From NCBI GenBank assembly GCA_030641505.1, contig DAOWHI010000082.1:1-16595 (forward strand): a stretch of 16,595 nt of DNA, given 5' to 3'. The number at the start of each line of letters is the position of its first letter. Position 1 is the stretch's first letter. Positions 1-7,128 of this stretch are shown here, in pieces. The notes below the pieces were generated by a model. That model was not told the origin of the DNA. It saw only the letters and a list, made by a program, of their open reading frames with translations, and did no database searches. A program made the translations under genes and the position numbers. The stretch comes from Gemmatimonadota bacterium (GTDB lineage Bacteria > Gemmatimonadota > Gemmatimonadetes > JACCXV01 > JAHWKZ01).

Positions 1-1
1 C

Positions 2-745
2 GACCTGGCGCGCGAGAAGGGCGCATACCCGCTCTTCTCGTGGCCCGAGGTCTCAGGCTCGAAATTCATCCGGGCGTTGCCGGATGATCTGCGGGATCAG
101 ATCGGAGAGTTCGGGATGCGAAACTCCACCGTACTCACCGTGCCCCCGGTCGGAACCGGCTCGATCGTGGCTCAATGCTCGAGTGGAGTCGAGCCGATCT
201 TCTGCACTTCATACAAACGACGCGTCAAGCAGGACGATGGCGAAACGTTCTCCGAGTACACCGTTTACCATCCGTTGGTGCAGGAACTCTGGGGGGGCGA
301 TGACACGTTGCCCGACTACGTCGTGACGGCCCATGACATCGATCCCTACTTCCGCGTGCGGATGCAGGGTGTGGTCCAACGCTGGGTAGACTCGTCCATC
401 TCATCGACGGTGAACCTACCAACCGATGTCTCGGTCGAGACGGTGGCGGACGTCTATGTCACAGCCTACAAGGCGGGTCTCAAGGGCATCACCGTGTTTC
501 GAGAGGGCAGTCGGGAGGGAATCCTGGTCACCGACAGAAAGTCGGACACGACGGAAGAATCGGGAGCGCCGGTACTCAAGCCCGCCAAGCCACGGCCGCG
601 ACCGACGATCACTCACGGTGTGACCGAGCGCATCCGCACCGGTGACGGAAACCTCTACATCACCATCAACGAGGACGAATCCGGCCTGGCCGAGGTCTTT
701 GCGTCACTGGGCAAGGCAGGGGGCACTGCAGCCGTGCAATCGTAA
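2..745 (+). CDS. nrdJ: Class II (B12-dependent) ribonucleotide reductase, C-terminal part of the barrel; 5' end outside window, ends at an in-frame TAA
   Basis: Adenosylcobalamin-dependent reductase that makes deoxyribonucleotides in the cytoplasm. The frame is open from base 2, so the gene starts before the window; a TTG at 77 is internal. Family signatures are VPPVGTGSI with SSGVEPIF, the following SYKRRV, and the NLP ... AGLKGITVFREGSREG block typical of class II enzymes. The last residues, INEDESGLAEVFASLGKAGG, match the usual run-up to the C-terminal tail, but the frame stops at TAA (743-745). The same frame reopens immediately and continues with the expected family sequence, so this looks like one gene broken by a single stop. 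The N-terminal catalytic cysteines are outside the window. Family assignment is very secure; whether the stop is real is not. Confidence 0.9.
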   Translation, partial: DLAREKGAYPLFSWPEVSGSKFIRALPDDLRDQIGEFGMRNSTVLTVPPVGTGSIVAQCSSGVEPIFCTSYKRRVKQDDGETFSEYTVYHPLVQELWGGDDTLPDYVVTAHDIDPYFRVRMQGVVQRWVDSSISSTVNLPTDVSVETVADVYVTAYKAGLKGITVFREGSREGILVTDRKSDTTEESGAPVLKPAKPRPRPTITHGVTERIRTGDGNLYITINEDESGLAEVFASLGKAGGTAAVQS

Positions 746-748
746 GCG

Positions 749-1114
749 ATGTGTAGGCTGATCTCGCTTTGTCTCCGGTCGGGCCTTGATCCATCGGCCA
801 TCGTCAAGCAACTCAAAGGGATCTCGGGACCCAACCCGGTATGGGACAACGGTGAGCTGATCCTGTCGGCGCCCGACGCGATCGGGCGCGCGCTGGAGCG
901 ATACTTGGAGCGCAGTGGGCGCGCCACAAACGGCAATGGCAATGGCCACGCAACCCCCACCGCGGTGGCTCGCGCGGCGGCCGAGAACGACGAATTCCGC
1001 GGACCGGGAGCGATGGCCGCCAGGCCCATGTCGACGTGCCCCGATTGTGGCGGCCCCGTGATCCACGAAAACGCCTGCCTGGTATGCAAGCACTGCGGGT
1101 GGAGCAAGTGCTGA
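749..1114 (+). CDS. nrdJ: C-terminal tail of class II ribonucleotide reductase with zinc/redox Cys motif, separated by a stop codon
   Basis: 121 residues in the same frame as the preceding reductase segment. It opens with a CRLISLCLRSG block and continues KQLKGISG ... PVWDNGELILSAPDAIG, which is normally continuous with the catalytic domain. A low-complexity NGNGNGH linker follows. The end, CPDCGG ... CLVCKHCGWSKC, is the Cys-rich tail that in this family binds metal and holds the cysteine pair that re-reduces the active site. ATG 749 lies 3 nt after the upstream TAA, with no clear Shine-Dalgarno, so separate translation would need termination-reinitiation. Split class II reductases exist (NrdJa/NrdJb in pseudomonads), but here the break replaces a codon that is usually Glu. 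A G-to-T change (GAA to TAA) or a sequence error is the simplest explanation. Confidence 0.82.
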   Translation: MCRLISLCLRSGLDPSAIVKQLKGISGPNPVWDNGELILSAPDAIGRALERYLERSGRATNGNGNGHATPTAVARAAAENDEFRGPGAMAARPMSTCPDCGGPVIHENACLVCKHCGWSKC

Positions 1115-1152
1115 CCCGCTAGGCCGTCCGCGGCGGCGGCAAACGGTTGGAT

Positions 1153-1179
1153 GGGGGCGATTAGGATGGGGTCGCCCCC
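1153..1179 (+). terminator. GC-rich hairpin after nrdJ, possible terminator without a U-tract
   Basis: Perfect 8-bp inverted repeat, GGGGGCGA (1153-1160) and TCGCCCCC (1172-1179), with an 11-nt loop, 38 bp after the reductase stop. Only TT follows the stem, so it is not a canonical intrinsic terminator. It could be Rho-assisted, or could stabilise the 3' end. Confidence 0.35.
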
Positions 1180-1292
1180 TTGAGCGGGGTCGAGTGGCAG
1201 AGGAAGTCGACCGGCTCGGCCTCGCTCTTTCGTTTCGCGTTCTCTCGTCGCCATCCATTCAACGGCATGAAAGTTGCTGCAGTTTTTGTAAC

Positions 1293-1622
1293 ATGAAGGG
1301 TGATTTGCATAAGACACGCTGGAGTCGGTTCTCGATCCGGATGCAAGTACCGAGTTCGATGGGCGTGTTCCTGCTCGCTGCTGGCGACGGCAGTAGCCCC
1401 GAACCGGTACTCCTCGTAGGGAGCGCCAAGAACCTGCGTCGCAAGCTGCTCCAGCTATTCGAGCTCGAGGAGCTGCGCGGCGTAAGCGCCAAGTTCGTAC
1501 ATTGGGTCGGCGGACTCTCGACCGAGCAGGCGCGCCTGGCGGAGCGGCAATTCATCCGGCGTTACGACCCACCGCTCAACCTCACCCAACGCTCCCGTTA
1601 CATGGACATCCTGGCCGGTTAG
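1293..1622 (+). CDS. Degenerate GIY-YIG-like small protein
   Basis: 109 residues from ATG 1293. The GIY-YIG fold is suggested by GVFLL (residues 24-28, the GIY strand), LVGSAKNLRRKL (41-52, the YIG strand plus the Arg-bearing helix), and ERQFIRRYDPPLN (84-96), which matches the ending Glu ... PPLN of the domain. GIY has become GVF and YIG has become LVG, so both conserved tyrosines are lost, while the Arg cluster, the Glu and the final Asn remain. The family cleaves DNA (UvrC, homing and repair nucleases); with the tyrosines gone, catalysis is doubtful. The start is uncertain: GTG 1194 would add 33 residues with no domain character, and ATG 1341 would begin just before the domain. No good ribosome site precedes any of them. 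It is a free-standing gene between nrdJ and the DUF6941 gene. Confidence 0.6.
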   Translation: MKGDLHKTRWSRFSIRMQVPSSMGVFLLAAGDGSSPEPVLLVGSAKNLRRKLLQLFELEELRGVSAKFVHWVGGLSTEQARLAERQFIRRYDPPLNLTQRSRYMDILAG

Positions 1623-1671
1623 CCGGCCGCACCAAGACTCTTCGTCGCTGGCCGCAGACCCCGCGAGGGCT

Positions 1672-1677
1672 TACTGT
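1672..1677 (+). promoter_or_regulatory. Possible -10 element (TACTGT) for leaderless transcription
   Basis: TANNNT-type hexamer whose last base is 8 nt before ATG 1686. The gene has no recognisable Shine-Dalgarno, so transcription could start at or next to the start codon. There is no clear -35. Confidence 0.25.
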
Positions 1678-1685
1678 GCCCATCA

Positions 1686-2084
1686 ATGGACGTGACGCTC
1701 GCAGTCTGCTGCGACGCGGCCAACGTGAGCCGCGAGGGAAAACTCAACCTGCTCGGGATCTTCAACTCGATCCACGCATCCGATTTTCCGTGCACCCACC
1801 CCCACCTGGCGTTGGTGCTCAGAGTCGAGGCCCATATCGGTGAGGAAGGCGTCTACCCACTCGAGATCAAGCTCGCCGACGAGGATGGCCAGGAAGTCTT
1901 CAAGGTGAACGGACAGCTGTCGCTTCAAGGAGCGAAACCGGGCCGCCCCATGACCGCCCAAACGATCATGGACATCAACAACTTTCAGCTGCCACACACC
2001 GGCACGTATTCGTTCGAGGTGTTTGTCGCCAACCGGCACTTGCGCTCGGTTCCAATCCACGCCCTGACCAACGACGCCGAGTAG
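1686..2084 (+). CDS. DUF6941-type conserved protein
   Basis: 132-residue cytoplasmic-looking protein with no signal peptide or membrane segment. The start shows the pattern I associate with DUF6941: CDAANVSREGKLNLLGIF followed by an Ile/Ala-rich stretch and FPCTHPHLALVLRVE. An LADEDGQEVF turn and a closing Tyr-Ser-Phe-Glu-Val strand follow. The alternating hydrophobic pattern suggests a compact beta fold. Function of the family is unknown to me. ATG 1686 is chosen because the conserved block starts at residue 8. The next gene starts 5 nt after its stop, so the two probably share a transcript. Confidence 0.7.
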   Translation: MDVTLAVCCDAANVSREGKLNLLGIFNSIHASDFPCTHPHLALVLRVEAHIGEEGVYPLEIKLADEDGQEVFKVNGQLSLQGAKPGRPMTAQTIMDINNFQLPHTGTYSFEVFVANRHLRSVPIHALTNDAE

Positions 2085-2089
2085 CAGGG

Positions 2090-3043
2090 GTGGGCCGGGG
2101 GCGAAAAGCGGTCGGCGGCATCTTCGCCGCCGCAGCAGCAGCCACCGCTCGTGCCGCCGTCGCCCGGCCGCCCGAGCCTCCACCAGCACCGCCCGGCCGT
2201 CCGGATCGCTACGGTTGGCGGCACGCAGAGATCTTTCACACCATTCGCGGCGATGGTGCCCCGGCGTTGCTTCTCCATGATCTGTACACCGGCGCCTCGG
2301 GGTTGGAAATGGCACCCCTCGGTGACCAACTCGCAGAGGAGTTCACGATCTACACGGCTGACTTGCCGGGATTCGGTCGCTCGGGTCGACCGTCGATGCG
2401 CTACGGCCCGGATCTCTTCTTTGACGCGATCGTCGAGTTCGTGCGCCACGTCATCGAGCGACCCACACTACTGATCGGCTGCGGCTTGTCAGCGGCGTAC
2501 GCGACCGAGGCCGCGGTGCGACTGCGGAACCTCGTCTCGGGCGTGGTCATGCTGGCCCCACCCGAAGCGGAGGGACCCGGGCTACTCGAGGCACCAACGT
2601 GGCGGCCTCTGGTTTACCAGGGTCTCCGTTCACCGCTCGGGGCAGCCTATCACTGGTGGCATGCGAGTCCGACATGGCGGAAGACGTCTCTCCGCCGCTT
2701 GCTGGCGGTTGAGCCAGCCGATCTGGAGACTCGGGCGGAGCAACTATCGCGGTCGGCCCGCCAGCCTGGCGGCCGCTGGGCGCTGTGGTCGCTCTGGAGC
2801 GGTGACCTGGCGTGGGACCCACGGCCGGCGCTCGCTCGGCTTGGCGCACCCGCGCTCGTCCTCTGGAGCTCTAAGGCGCAGACCAACCCGCTCGCGCCAG
2901 AACACTACCACGCGGTGCGTCCCGACATCGCCCAGCAGGTGGTACCGGGAACCGCCCGGTGGCCGCATATCGATGCTCCCGAGCTGGTAGCAACCGAAAT
3001 CAAGTGTTGGTGGGCTGCCGAGGGCCCGGCGGGCGCACCGTGA
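2090..3043 (+). CDS. Alpha/beta-hydrolase-fold protein, apparently without the catalytic nucleophile
   Basis: 317 residues. After an Ala/Arg- and Pro-rich N-terminus (about 1-38) comes a typical alpha/beta-hydrolase core: LLLHDLYTG (oxyanion-type turn, 61-69), YTADLPGFGRSGRP (88-101), the elbow strand LLIGCGLSAAYA (127-138), a cap region of about 160-240, LVLWSSKAQTNPL (256-268), and WPHIDAPE (291-298) with the expected C-terminal His (293). At the elbow the usual G-x-S-x-G reads G-C-G-L-S, so the Ser position is Gly132. The strand that usually carries the acid, as in EKD, reads KAQ. Only the His of the triad is in place, so it may be a pseudoenzyme or bind rather than hydrolyse. The start is GTG 2090, just after a CAGGGG run. 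Its stop overlaps the antiporter start as GTGA. Confidence 0.8.
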   Translation: MGRGRKAVGGIFAAAAAATARAAVARPPEPPPAPPGRPDRYGWRHAEIFHTIRGDGAPALLLHDLYTGASGLEMAPLGDQLAEEFTIYTADLPGFGRSGRPSMRYGPDLFFDAIVEFVRHVIERPTLLIGCGLSAAYATEAAVRLRNLVSGVVMLAPPEAEGPGLLEAPTWRPLVYQGLRSPLGAAYHWWHASPTWRKTSLRRLLAVEPADLETRAEQLSRSARQPGGRWALWSLWSGDLAWDPRPALARLGAPALVLWSSKAQTNPLAPEHYHAVRPDIAQQVVPGTARWPHIDAPELVATEIKCWWAAEGPAGAP

Positions 3044-4242
3044 GCGAGCACCGACGAGTGAGGCCGTGGCTTAGCATCGCCTGGCTGGACAGCGCGATCG
3101 CGCTAACCATCCCGGCGCTCATCTTCCGGATGACGGACGTGCATGCTGCCGCGCCGATCGAGGCACTCGTCTTTGGGGCTGGCATCCTCGGTGCGGCGTT
3201 CTTGCTCTCTTGGGGTGCCGAGGTCGCACAACTGGAGATCAGCCAGGCACTGGCGCTGGCCATTCTCGCGCTGATCGCCATTCTCCCCGAATACGCGGTC
3301 GACCTCTACTTCGCCTGGCGGGCGGCCGAAGATCCTATATACGGCCACTACGCCGCGGCCAATATGACCGGCGCCAACCGGCTGCTCGTTGGCCTCGGTT
3401 GGCCGATCGTAGTGTGGATCTTCTGGGCCCGTTGGCGAAAGAGCGAGGTGCGGCTGGCTCCCAGCGACCAGATCGCGGTCTGGTTCCTCGCCATGGCCAC
3501 TCTCTACGCCTTTGTAATCGCAGCGGTTGGTTCGTTCTGGTGGCTCGATACCGTGGTATTGATCGCGCTCTTCGCGTGGTACCTGTACCGAACCGGCGCC
3601 CTCGGATCTGACGAGCCGGATCTGGTAGGACCGGCCCTGATGCTGAGCCGGCTGCCACGGTCTTGGCGGTTGTGCTGCAATGCAGGTCTGTTTGTGTTCT
3701 CCGGGGTGGTAATCTTTCTGGCCGCGGAGCCGTTCGCGGAAGCGCTGATCGATACCGGACACGAATTCGGAATCGACGAGTTTCTCCTCGTCCAGTGGGT
3801 GGCCCCCCTCGCATCCGAGGCGCCTGAGTTCATCATCGCAGCCATCTGGACCGTCCGTGGCCACGCCACGATGGCGCTCTCGGCGTTGATCTCGTCCAAG
3901 GTCAATCAGTGGACGCTGCTGATCGGCACGATCTCGATCGTCTATTCGATCTCTGCCGGGCGCATCCAGGCGTTGCCGCTCGACGTGCAGCAGCGCCACG
4001 AGATCTTTCTGACCGCGGCCCAATCGCTGTTCGCGGCGGTGATGCTGTCCGACCGTCGGCTCACCTGGTGGCAGGCGTTACTCCTCTTTCTGCCGTTTAC
4101 GGTTCAGCTGATCGTCCCCGCGCTCCGGATGGAGGTGGCGGTCGTCTACTTGGCGCTGACCCTGTTTTGGGGGATTCACTACCGCCATTACTTGGCCGCG
4201 ATACTCAGAGGTGGCCCAAAGGGGTTGAGCGGGGCGGCCTAG
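3040..4242 (+). CDS. Cation antiporter of the CaCA (Ca2+:cation antiporter) superfamily
   Basis: 400-residue inner-membrane protein with about 10-11 hydrophobic segments. It shows the two inverted alpha-repeats of CaCA exchangers: LIAILPEYAVDLYFAW ... NMTGANRLLVGLGW (about 78-121), and LASEAPEFIIAAIW ... ISSKVNQWTLLIG (about 258-296). Glu84 and Glu263, each followed or preceded by Pro, sit where the ion-binding acids are expected. The family exchanges Ca2+ or Na+ against another cation; the substrate here cannot be told. The start is GTG 3040, whose GTGA overlaps the TGA of the hydrolase-fold gene, indicating translational coupling. An open frame runs further upstream, to 2959, inside that gene, but its sequence is non-hydrophobic and unlike the family. 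Length is slightly above the usual 300-360. Confidence 0.85.
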   Translation: MSEHRRVRPWLSIAWLDSAIALTIPALIFRMTDVHAAAPIEALVFGAGILGAAFLLSWGAEVAQLEISQALALAILALIAILPEYAVDLYFAWRAAEDPIYGHYAAANMTGANRLLVGLGWPIVVWIFWARWRKSEVRLAPSDQIAVWFLAMATLYAFVIAAVGSFWWLDTVVLIALFAWYLYRTGALGSDEPDLVGPALMLSRLPRSWRLCCNAGLFVFSGVVIFLAAEPFAEALIDTGHEFGIDEFLLVQWVAPLASEAPEFIIAAIWTVRGHATMALSALISSKVNQWTLLIGTISIVYSISAGRIQALPLDVQQRHEIFLTAAQSLFAAVMLSDRRLTWWQALLLFLPFTVQLIVPALRMEVAVVYLALTLFWGIHYRHYLAAILRGGPKGLSGAA

Positions 4243-5972
4243 CCGCGGTAGCGGTTGGTGATCGGCATGCGGCGGTCTTTGCCAAACGCCCGGGTGGTGA
4301 TCTTGATGCCCGGTGCCGCTTGTCGTCGCTTGTACTCACTACCGTCGACCGCATCCACCACCCATCGGACGGTCTCCTCTTCGTGGCCGAGCGCGACTAT
4401 CTCTTCGGTTCCCAAATCGCGTTCGATGTACGCTTCGAGAATCCGGTCCAATTCGTCATAGGGTGGCAGCGTGTCTTGGTCCGTTTGATCGGGTTTGAGC
4501 TCAGCCGTCGGCGGACGGTCGATAACCGCCTGCGGGATGATCTCCCTTCCGGCTTGGCGGTTGATCTCGCGCGCAACGGAATAGACGTCGCTCTTGTAGA
4601 GATCCTTGAGGACGGCGAACCCGCCCACCATGTCGCCGTACAGCGTGCAATAACCGACCGACAGCTCGCTCTTGTTGCCGGGCGCCAGCACGAGCCAACC
4701 ACGTTTGTTCGATAGCGCCATCAGCAAGTTGCCGCGGATCCGCGCCTGCAGGTTCTCTTCGGTCGCATCGGCCGAGGTACCATCGAAGCTGGGCGCGAGC
4801 ACCGTCAGGAACGCGTCGAACACGGAGTCGATGGCGATCTCGTCAAAAGCGATGCCGAGGTTCTGGCACAACGTCTCGGCCCCGGCCTGGCTTTCGTGGC
4901 TCGAGTACGGGGACGGCATGTAGTAGGCGTGGACCCGCTCCGGACCCAATGCTCGCGCCGCGATCGCAGCAGTTACCGCCGAGTCGATCCCACCGGAAAT
5001 GCCGATCACAGCGTCGCGAAAACCATTCTTCGTGAAGTAGTCGCCTACTCCGAGCGTCACCGCAGCAAGGACCTCTTGCGGCCGAGAAAGAGGCTCGGCA
5101 ACCGTCGGCGTAACTGCATCGCGCTTCGCCGAGCGCCTCGGGCCAAGGTCAACGCACTCGACGATCGGAGCGTGGCCCTGCCCTTCGTAGTGGAACTTCC
5201 GGCGGCGTGGATCGTGAAGCCGCTCGTGAAACACGCGCTCGAGCTGTAGATCGACGACGAGAAGGTCCTCCTCGAACGCGCGACCACGCGCCATGAGATC
5301 CCCGTCCTCGTCGGCGACCAGCGATTGACCATCGAAGATCAGCTCGTCCTGGCCCCCCACCAAATTGCAGTACGCCACCACGATCGCGTTATCCTCGGCT
5401 CTGGTAGCGAGCATTCGCTCCCGGTCGTGACCCTTGCCGGCATGGTATGGCGACGCCGAGAGGTTGATCGCCAATTGAGCGTGGCCCACCTGCGCCTGTG
5501 ACGTCAGCGGCTCACCCGGGTACCAAATGTCCTCGCAGATGTTGACCCCAAAGGTGACGTCACCAAGCTGATAGACCGGGATTGTGTCCCCACGACGGAA
5601 GTAGCGGTTTTCATCGAACACCCCATAGTTGGGGAGGTACCGCTTGCGATAGATGTGGCGCACGGCACCGTCCCGAATGACGGCCGCTGCATTGTAGACA
5701 TCGGCTTCTCGATCTGGGAACCCGACCAGCACGACGGTGTCCTCGACGCCCCTGGCGAGCTCGTCTAGCGCTTCGCGCACCGCGGTCAAAAACGACGGTT
5801 TGAGCAACAAGTCCTCGGGCGGGTAGCCGCTGAGCGCGAGCTCGGGAAACACGACCACATCCGGGCGGTGGACTTTGGTCTCGTCGAGCCAGCGCCGAAT
5901 CCGGACCAGGTTCCCCTCCAGATCCCCTACGGCGGTATTGATCTGCGCGAGCGCGATACGAAACGGCTTCAT
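4239..5972 (-). CDS. nadE: Glutamine-hydrolysing NAD+ synthetase
   Basis: 577-residue cytoplasmic enzyme that makes NAD+ from nicotinic acid adenine dinucleotide, ATP and glutamine-derived ammonia. The N-terminal nitrilase-type glutaminase carries the Glu-Lys-Cys triad: Glu44 in FPELALSGYPPEDL, Lys110 in YRKRYLPNYGVFDE, Cys146 in VNICEDIW. The C-terminal synthetase has the PP-loop SGGIDSA (326-332), YYMPSPYSS, the GNKSELSVGYCTLYGDM block and the closing ITNRYRG. All key residues are present and the length is normal for the two-domain form. ATG 5972 is preferred over GTG 5978 because KPFRIALAQ follows directly. Its stop shares a CTAG with the convergent antiporter stop. Confidence 0.97.
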   Translation of the reverse strand: MKPFRIALAQINTAVGDLEGNLVRIRRWLDETKVHRPDVVVFPELALSGYPPEDLLLKPSFLTAVREALDELARGVEDTVVLVGFPDREADVYNAAAVIRDGAVRHIYRKRYLPNYGVFDENRYFRRGDTIPVYQLGDVTFGVNICEDIWYPGEPLTSQAQVGHAQLAINLSASPYHAGKGHDRERMLATRAEDNAIVVAYCNLVGGQDELIFDGQSLVADEDGDLMARGRAFEEDLLVVDLQLERVFHERLHDPRRRKFHYEGQGHAPIVECVDLGPRRSAKRDAVTPTVAEPLSRPQEVLAAVTLGVGDYFTKNGFRDAVIGISGGIDSAVTAAIAARALGPERVHAYYMPSPYSSHESQAGAETLCQNLGIAFDEIAIDSVFDAFLTVLAPSFDGTSADATEENLQARIRGNLLMALSNKRGWLVLAPGNKSELSVGYCTLYGDMVGGFAVLKDLYKSDVYSVAREINRQAGREIIPQAVIDRPPTAELKPDQTDQDTLPPYDELDRILEAYIERDLGTEEIVALGHEEETVRWVVDAVDGSEYKRRQAAPGIKITTRAFGKDRRMPITNRYRG

Positions 5973-5979
5973 GACCACA

Positions 5980-5985
5980 AATCTA
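5980..5985 (-). promoter_or_regulatory. Candidate -10 (TAGATT) of nadE, leaderless type
   Basis: On the minus strand TAGATT ends 7 nt before ATG 5972. No Shine-Dalgarno precedes the ATG, so the transcript may begin at the start codon. No convincing -35 is seen in the GC-rich spacer. Confidence 0.3.
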
Positions 5986-6031
5986 ATGGACGGGCCCGGC
6001 CTGGACCGTTTCGCGCCCGTTCGACCCGCAC

Positions 6032-6037
6032 TAGACT
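6032..6037 (+). promoter_or_regulatory. Candidate -10 (TAGACT) of the metX-family gene, leaderless type
   Basis: TAGACT ends 6 nt before ATG 6044, placing the likely first transcribed base at the A of the start codon. The gene lacks a ribosome-binding site. It mirrors the arrangement of the divergent nadE start about 70 bp away. Confidence 0.3.
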
Positions 6038-6043
6038 GGCGTC

Positions 6044-7123
6044 ATGTCGGAACTTTACCGACAGCACTGGACCCACCCGGGGCCGTTCGAGACCGAGTCT
6101 GGCGCGACGATCGAGTCTCCGGTCACCGCCTACGAGACGTGGGGGCAGCTCGGCAATGCCAACGCGGTGCTCCTGACGACCGGGCTCTCGCCGAGTGCGC
6201 ACGTGGCGAGCCACGGACCCGAGGACGAGCCCGGCTGGTGGGAAACGATGGTCGGACCCGGGAAATCGATCGACACCGATCGCTGGTTCGTCGTATGCGC
6301 CAATGTCCTCGGCGGCTGCTACGGGTCGACTGGTCCGGCGTCGATCGACCCCAAAACGGACCGGCGATACAGGCTCGACTTCCCGATCATCAGCCTGCGT
6401 GACATCGTCGGCCTCCAGCATGCGCTCCTCGAGCACCTCGGCGTGCGTCGACTGCGAGCGGTCGTCGGATCCTCGATGGGCGGCATGGTGGCGCTCGAGT
6501 ACGCCACGATGTTCCCGGATAGCGTCGAGCGGCTGGTGGCGATCAGCGCTTCCGGAATGACCCATCCATTTGCGATCGCCCTGCGACGAGTCCAGCGTCG
6601 GGCGGTGATGCTCGATCCGGCCTGGCGGGGCGGCGACTACTACGATCAAGGTCAGCCCGCGGCCGGCCTATCGCTGGCCCGGGAAATCGGCACGATTTCG
6701 TACCGCTCGGATCTCGAATGGACAGGTCGCTTCGGGCGCGATTGGCGGGATGGCGAACTGTTCTCGTTCGACGGTCGGTTCGAGATCGAGTCGTATCTCC
6801 AGCACCAGGGTGAGAAGTATCCCCAGAGCTACGACGCCAATTCGTACCTGTACCTGTCACGGGCCATGGACCTCCACGATCTCAGTCGCGACCGCGGTGG
6901 GCTCGCTCAGGCGGTCTCCCGGATCACCGCCCGACCTTTGATCATAGGCGTCGAATCGGACGTCCTGATCCCACCGTTCGAGATCGAAGAGCTGGCCCAG
7001 GCGTTCGCCGATGCCGGCCGACCCGCCGACGTGCGGATGGTCGACGTCGATACCGGTCACGATTCCTTCCTCCTGCACCCCGAAATGTTTGGTCCCCCGA
7101 TCCAAGCCCACCTGGGGGAATAG
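6044..7123 (+). CDS. metX: MetX-family homoserine/serine O-acyltransferase
   Basis: 359 residues of alpha/beta-hydrolase fold. It transfers an acyl group from acetyl- or succinyl-CoA to the hydroxyl of homoserine (methionine) or serine (cysteine). Family marks are AYETWG (29-34), TTGLSPSAH, WWETMVGPGK, the GGCYGSTGPASIDP block (90-103), the nucleophile elbow GSSMGGM with Ser144, Asp306 in GVESDVLIPP, and His339 in DTGHDSFLLH. All three triad residues are present. GWWE, DTDRWFVVC, RYRLDFP and YRSDLEW resemble, from memory, the Xanthomonas serine O-succinyltransferase branch more than classic homoserine acetyltransferase, so the substrate is left open. It diverges from nadE, with no nearby metW. 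Confidence 0.88.
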   Translation: MSELYRQHWTHPGPFETESGATIESPVTAYETWGQLGNANAVLLTTGLSPSAHVASHGPEDEPGWWETMVGPGKSIDTDRWFVVCANVLGGCYGSTGPASIDPKTDRRYRLDFPIISLRDIVGLQHALLEHLGVRRLRAVVGSSMGGMVALEYATMFPDSVERLVAISASGMTHPFAIALRRVQRRAVMLDPAWRGGDYYDQGQPAAGLSLAREIGTISYRSDLEWTGRFGRDWRDGELFSFDGRFEIESYLQHQGEKYPQSYDANSYLYLSRAMDLHDLSRDRGGLAQAVSRITARPLIIGVESDVLIPPFEIEELAQAFADAGRPADVRMVDVDTGHDSFLLHPEMFGPPIQAHLGE

Positions 7124-7128
7124 GCCTC

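Noticed and set aside
77..79. TTG as the start of the first gene
   Set aside because: The frame is open to the window edge and the residues before it (DLAREKGAYPLFSWP) are typical of the reductase, so the gene simply begins upstream.
743..745. Stop codon in nrdJ as a recoded amino acid
   Set aside because: TAA is not the codon used for selenocysteine (TGA) or pyrrolysine (TAG), and other genes here end normally with TAA, TAG or TGA, so programmed readthrough is unlikely.
931..952. Short repeated AACGGCAATGG units as a microsatellite
   Set aside because: They encode the NGNGNG linker between reductase core and Cys-rich tail; only a few imperfect units are present.
655..1317. Minus-strand open frame of 220 codons opposite the nrdJ tail
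   Set aside because: It lies antisense to conserved reductase sequence and its translation is low-complexity Arg/Pro/Ala-rich with no motif: a shadow of high-GC coding DNA.
3103..4023. Long minus-strand frame (306 codons) under the antiporter
   Set aside because: The plus strand encodes clear CaCA repeats; the antisense product is charged, repetitive and motif-free.
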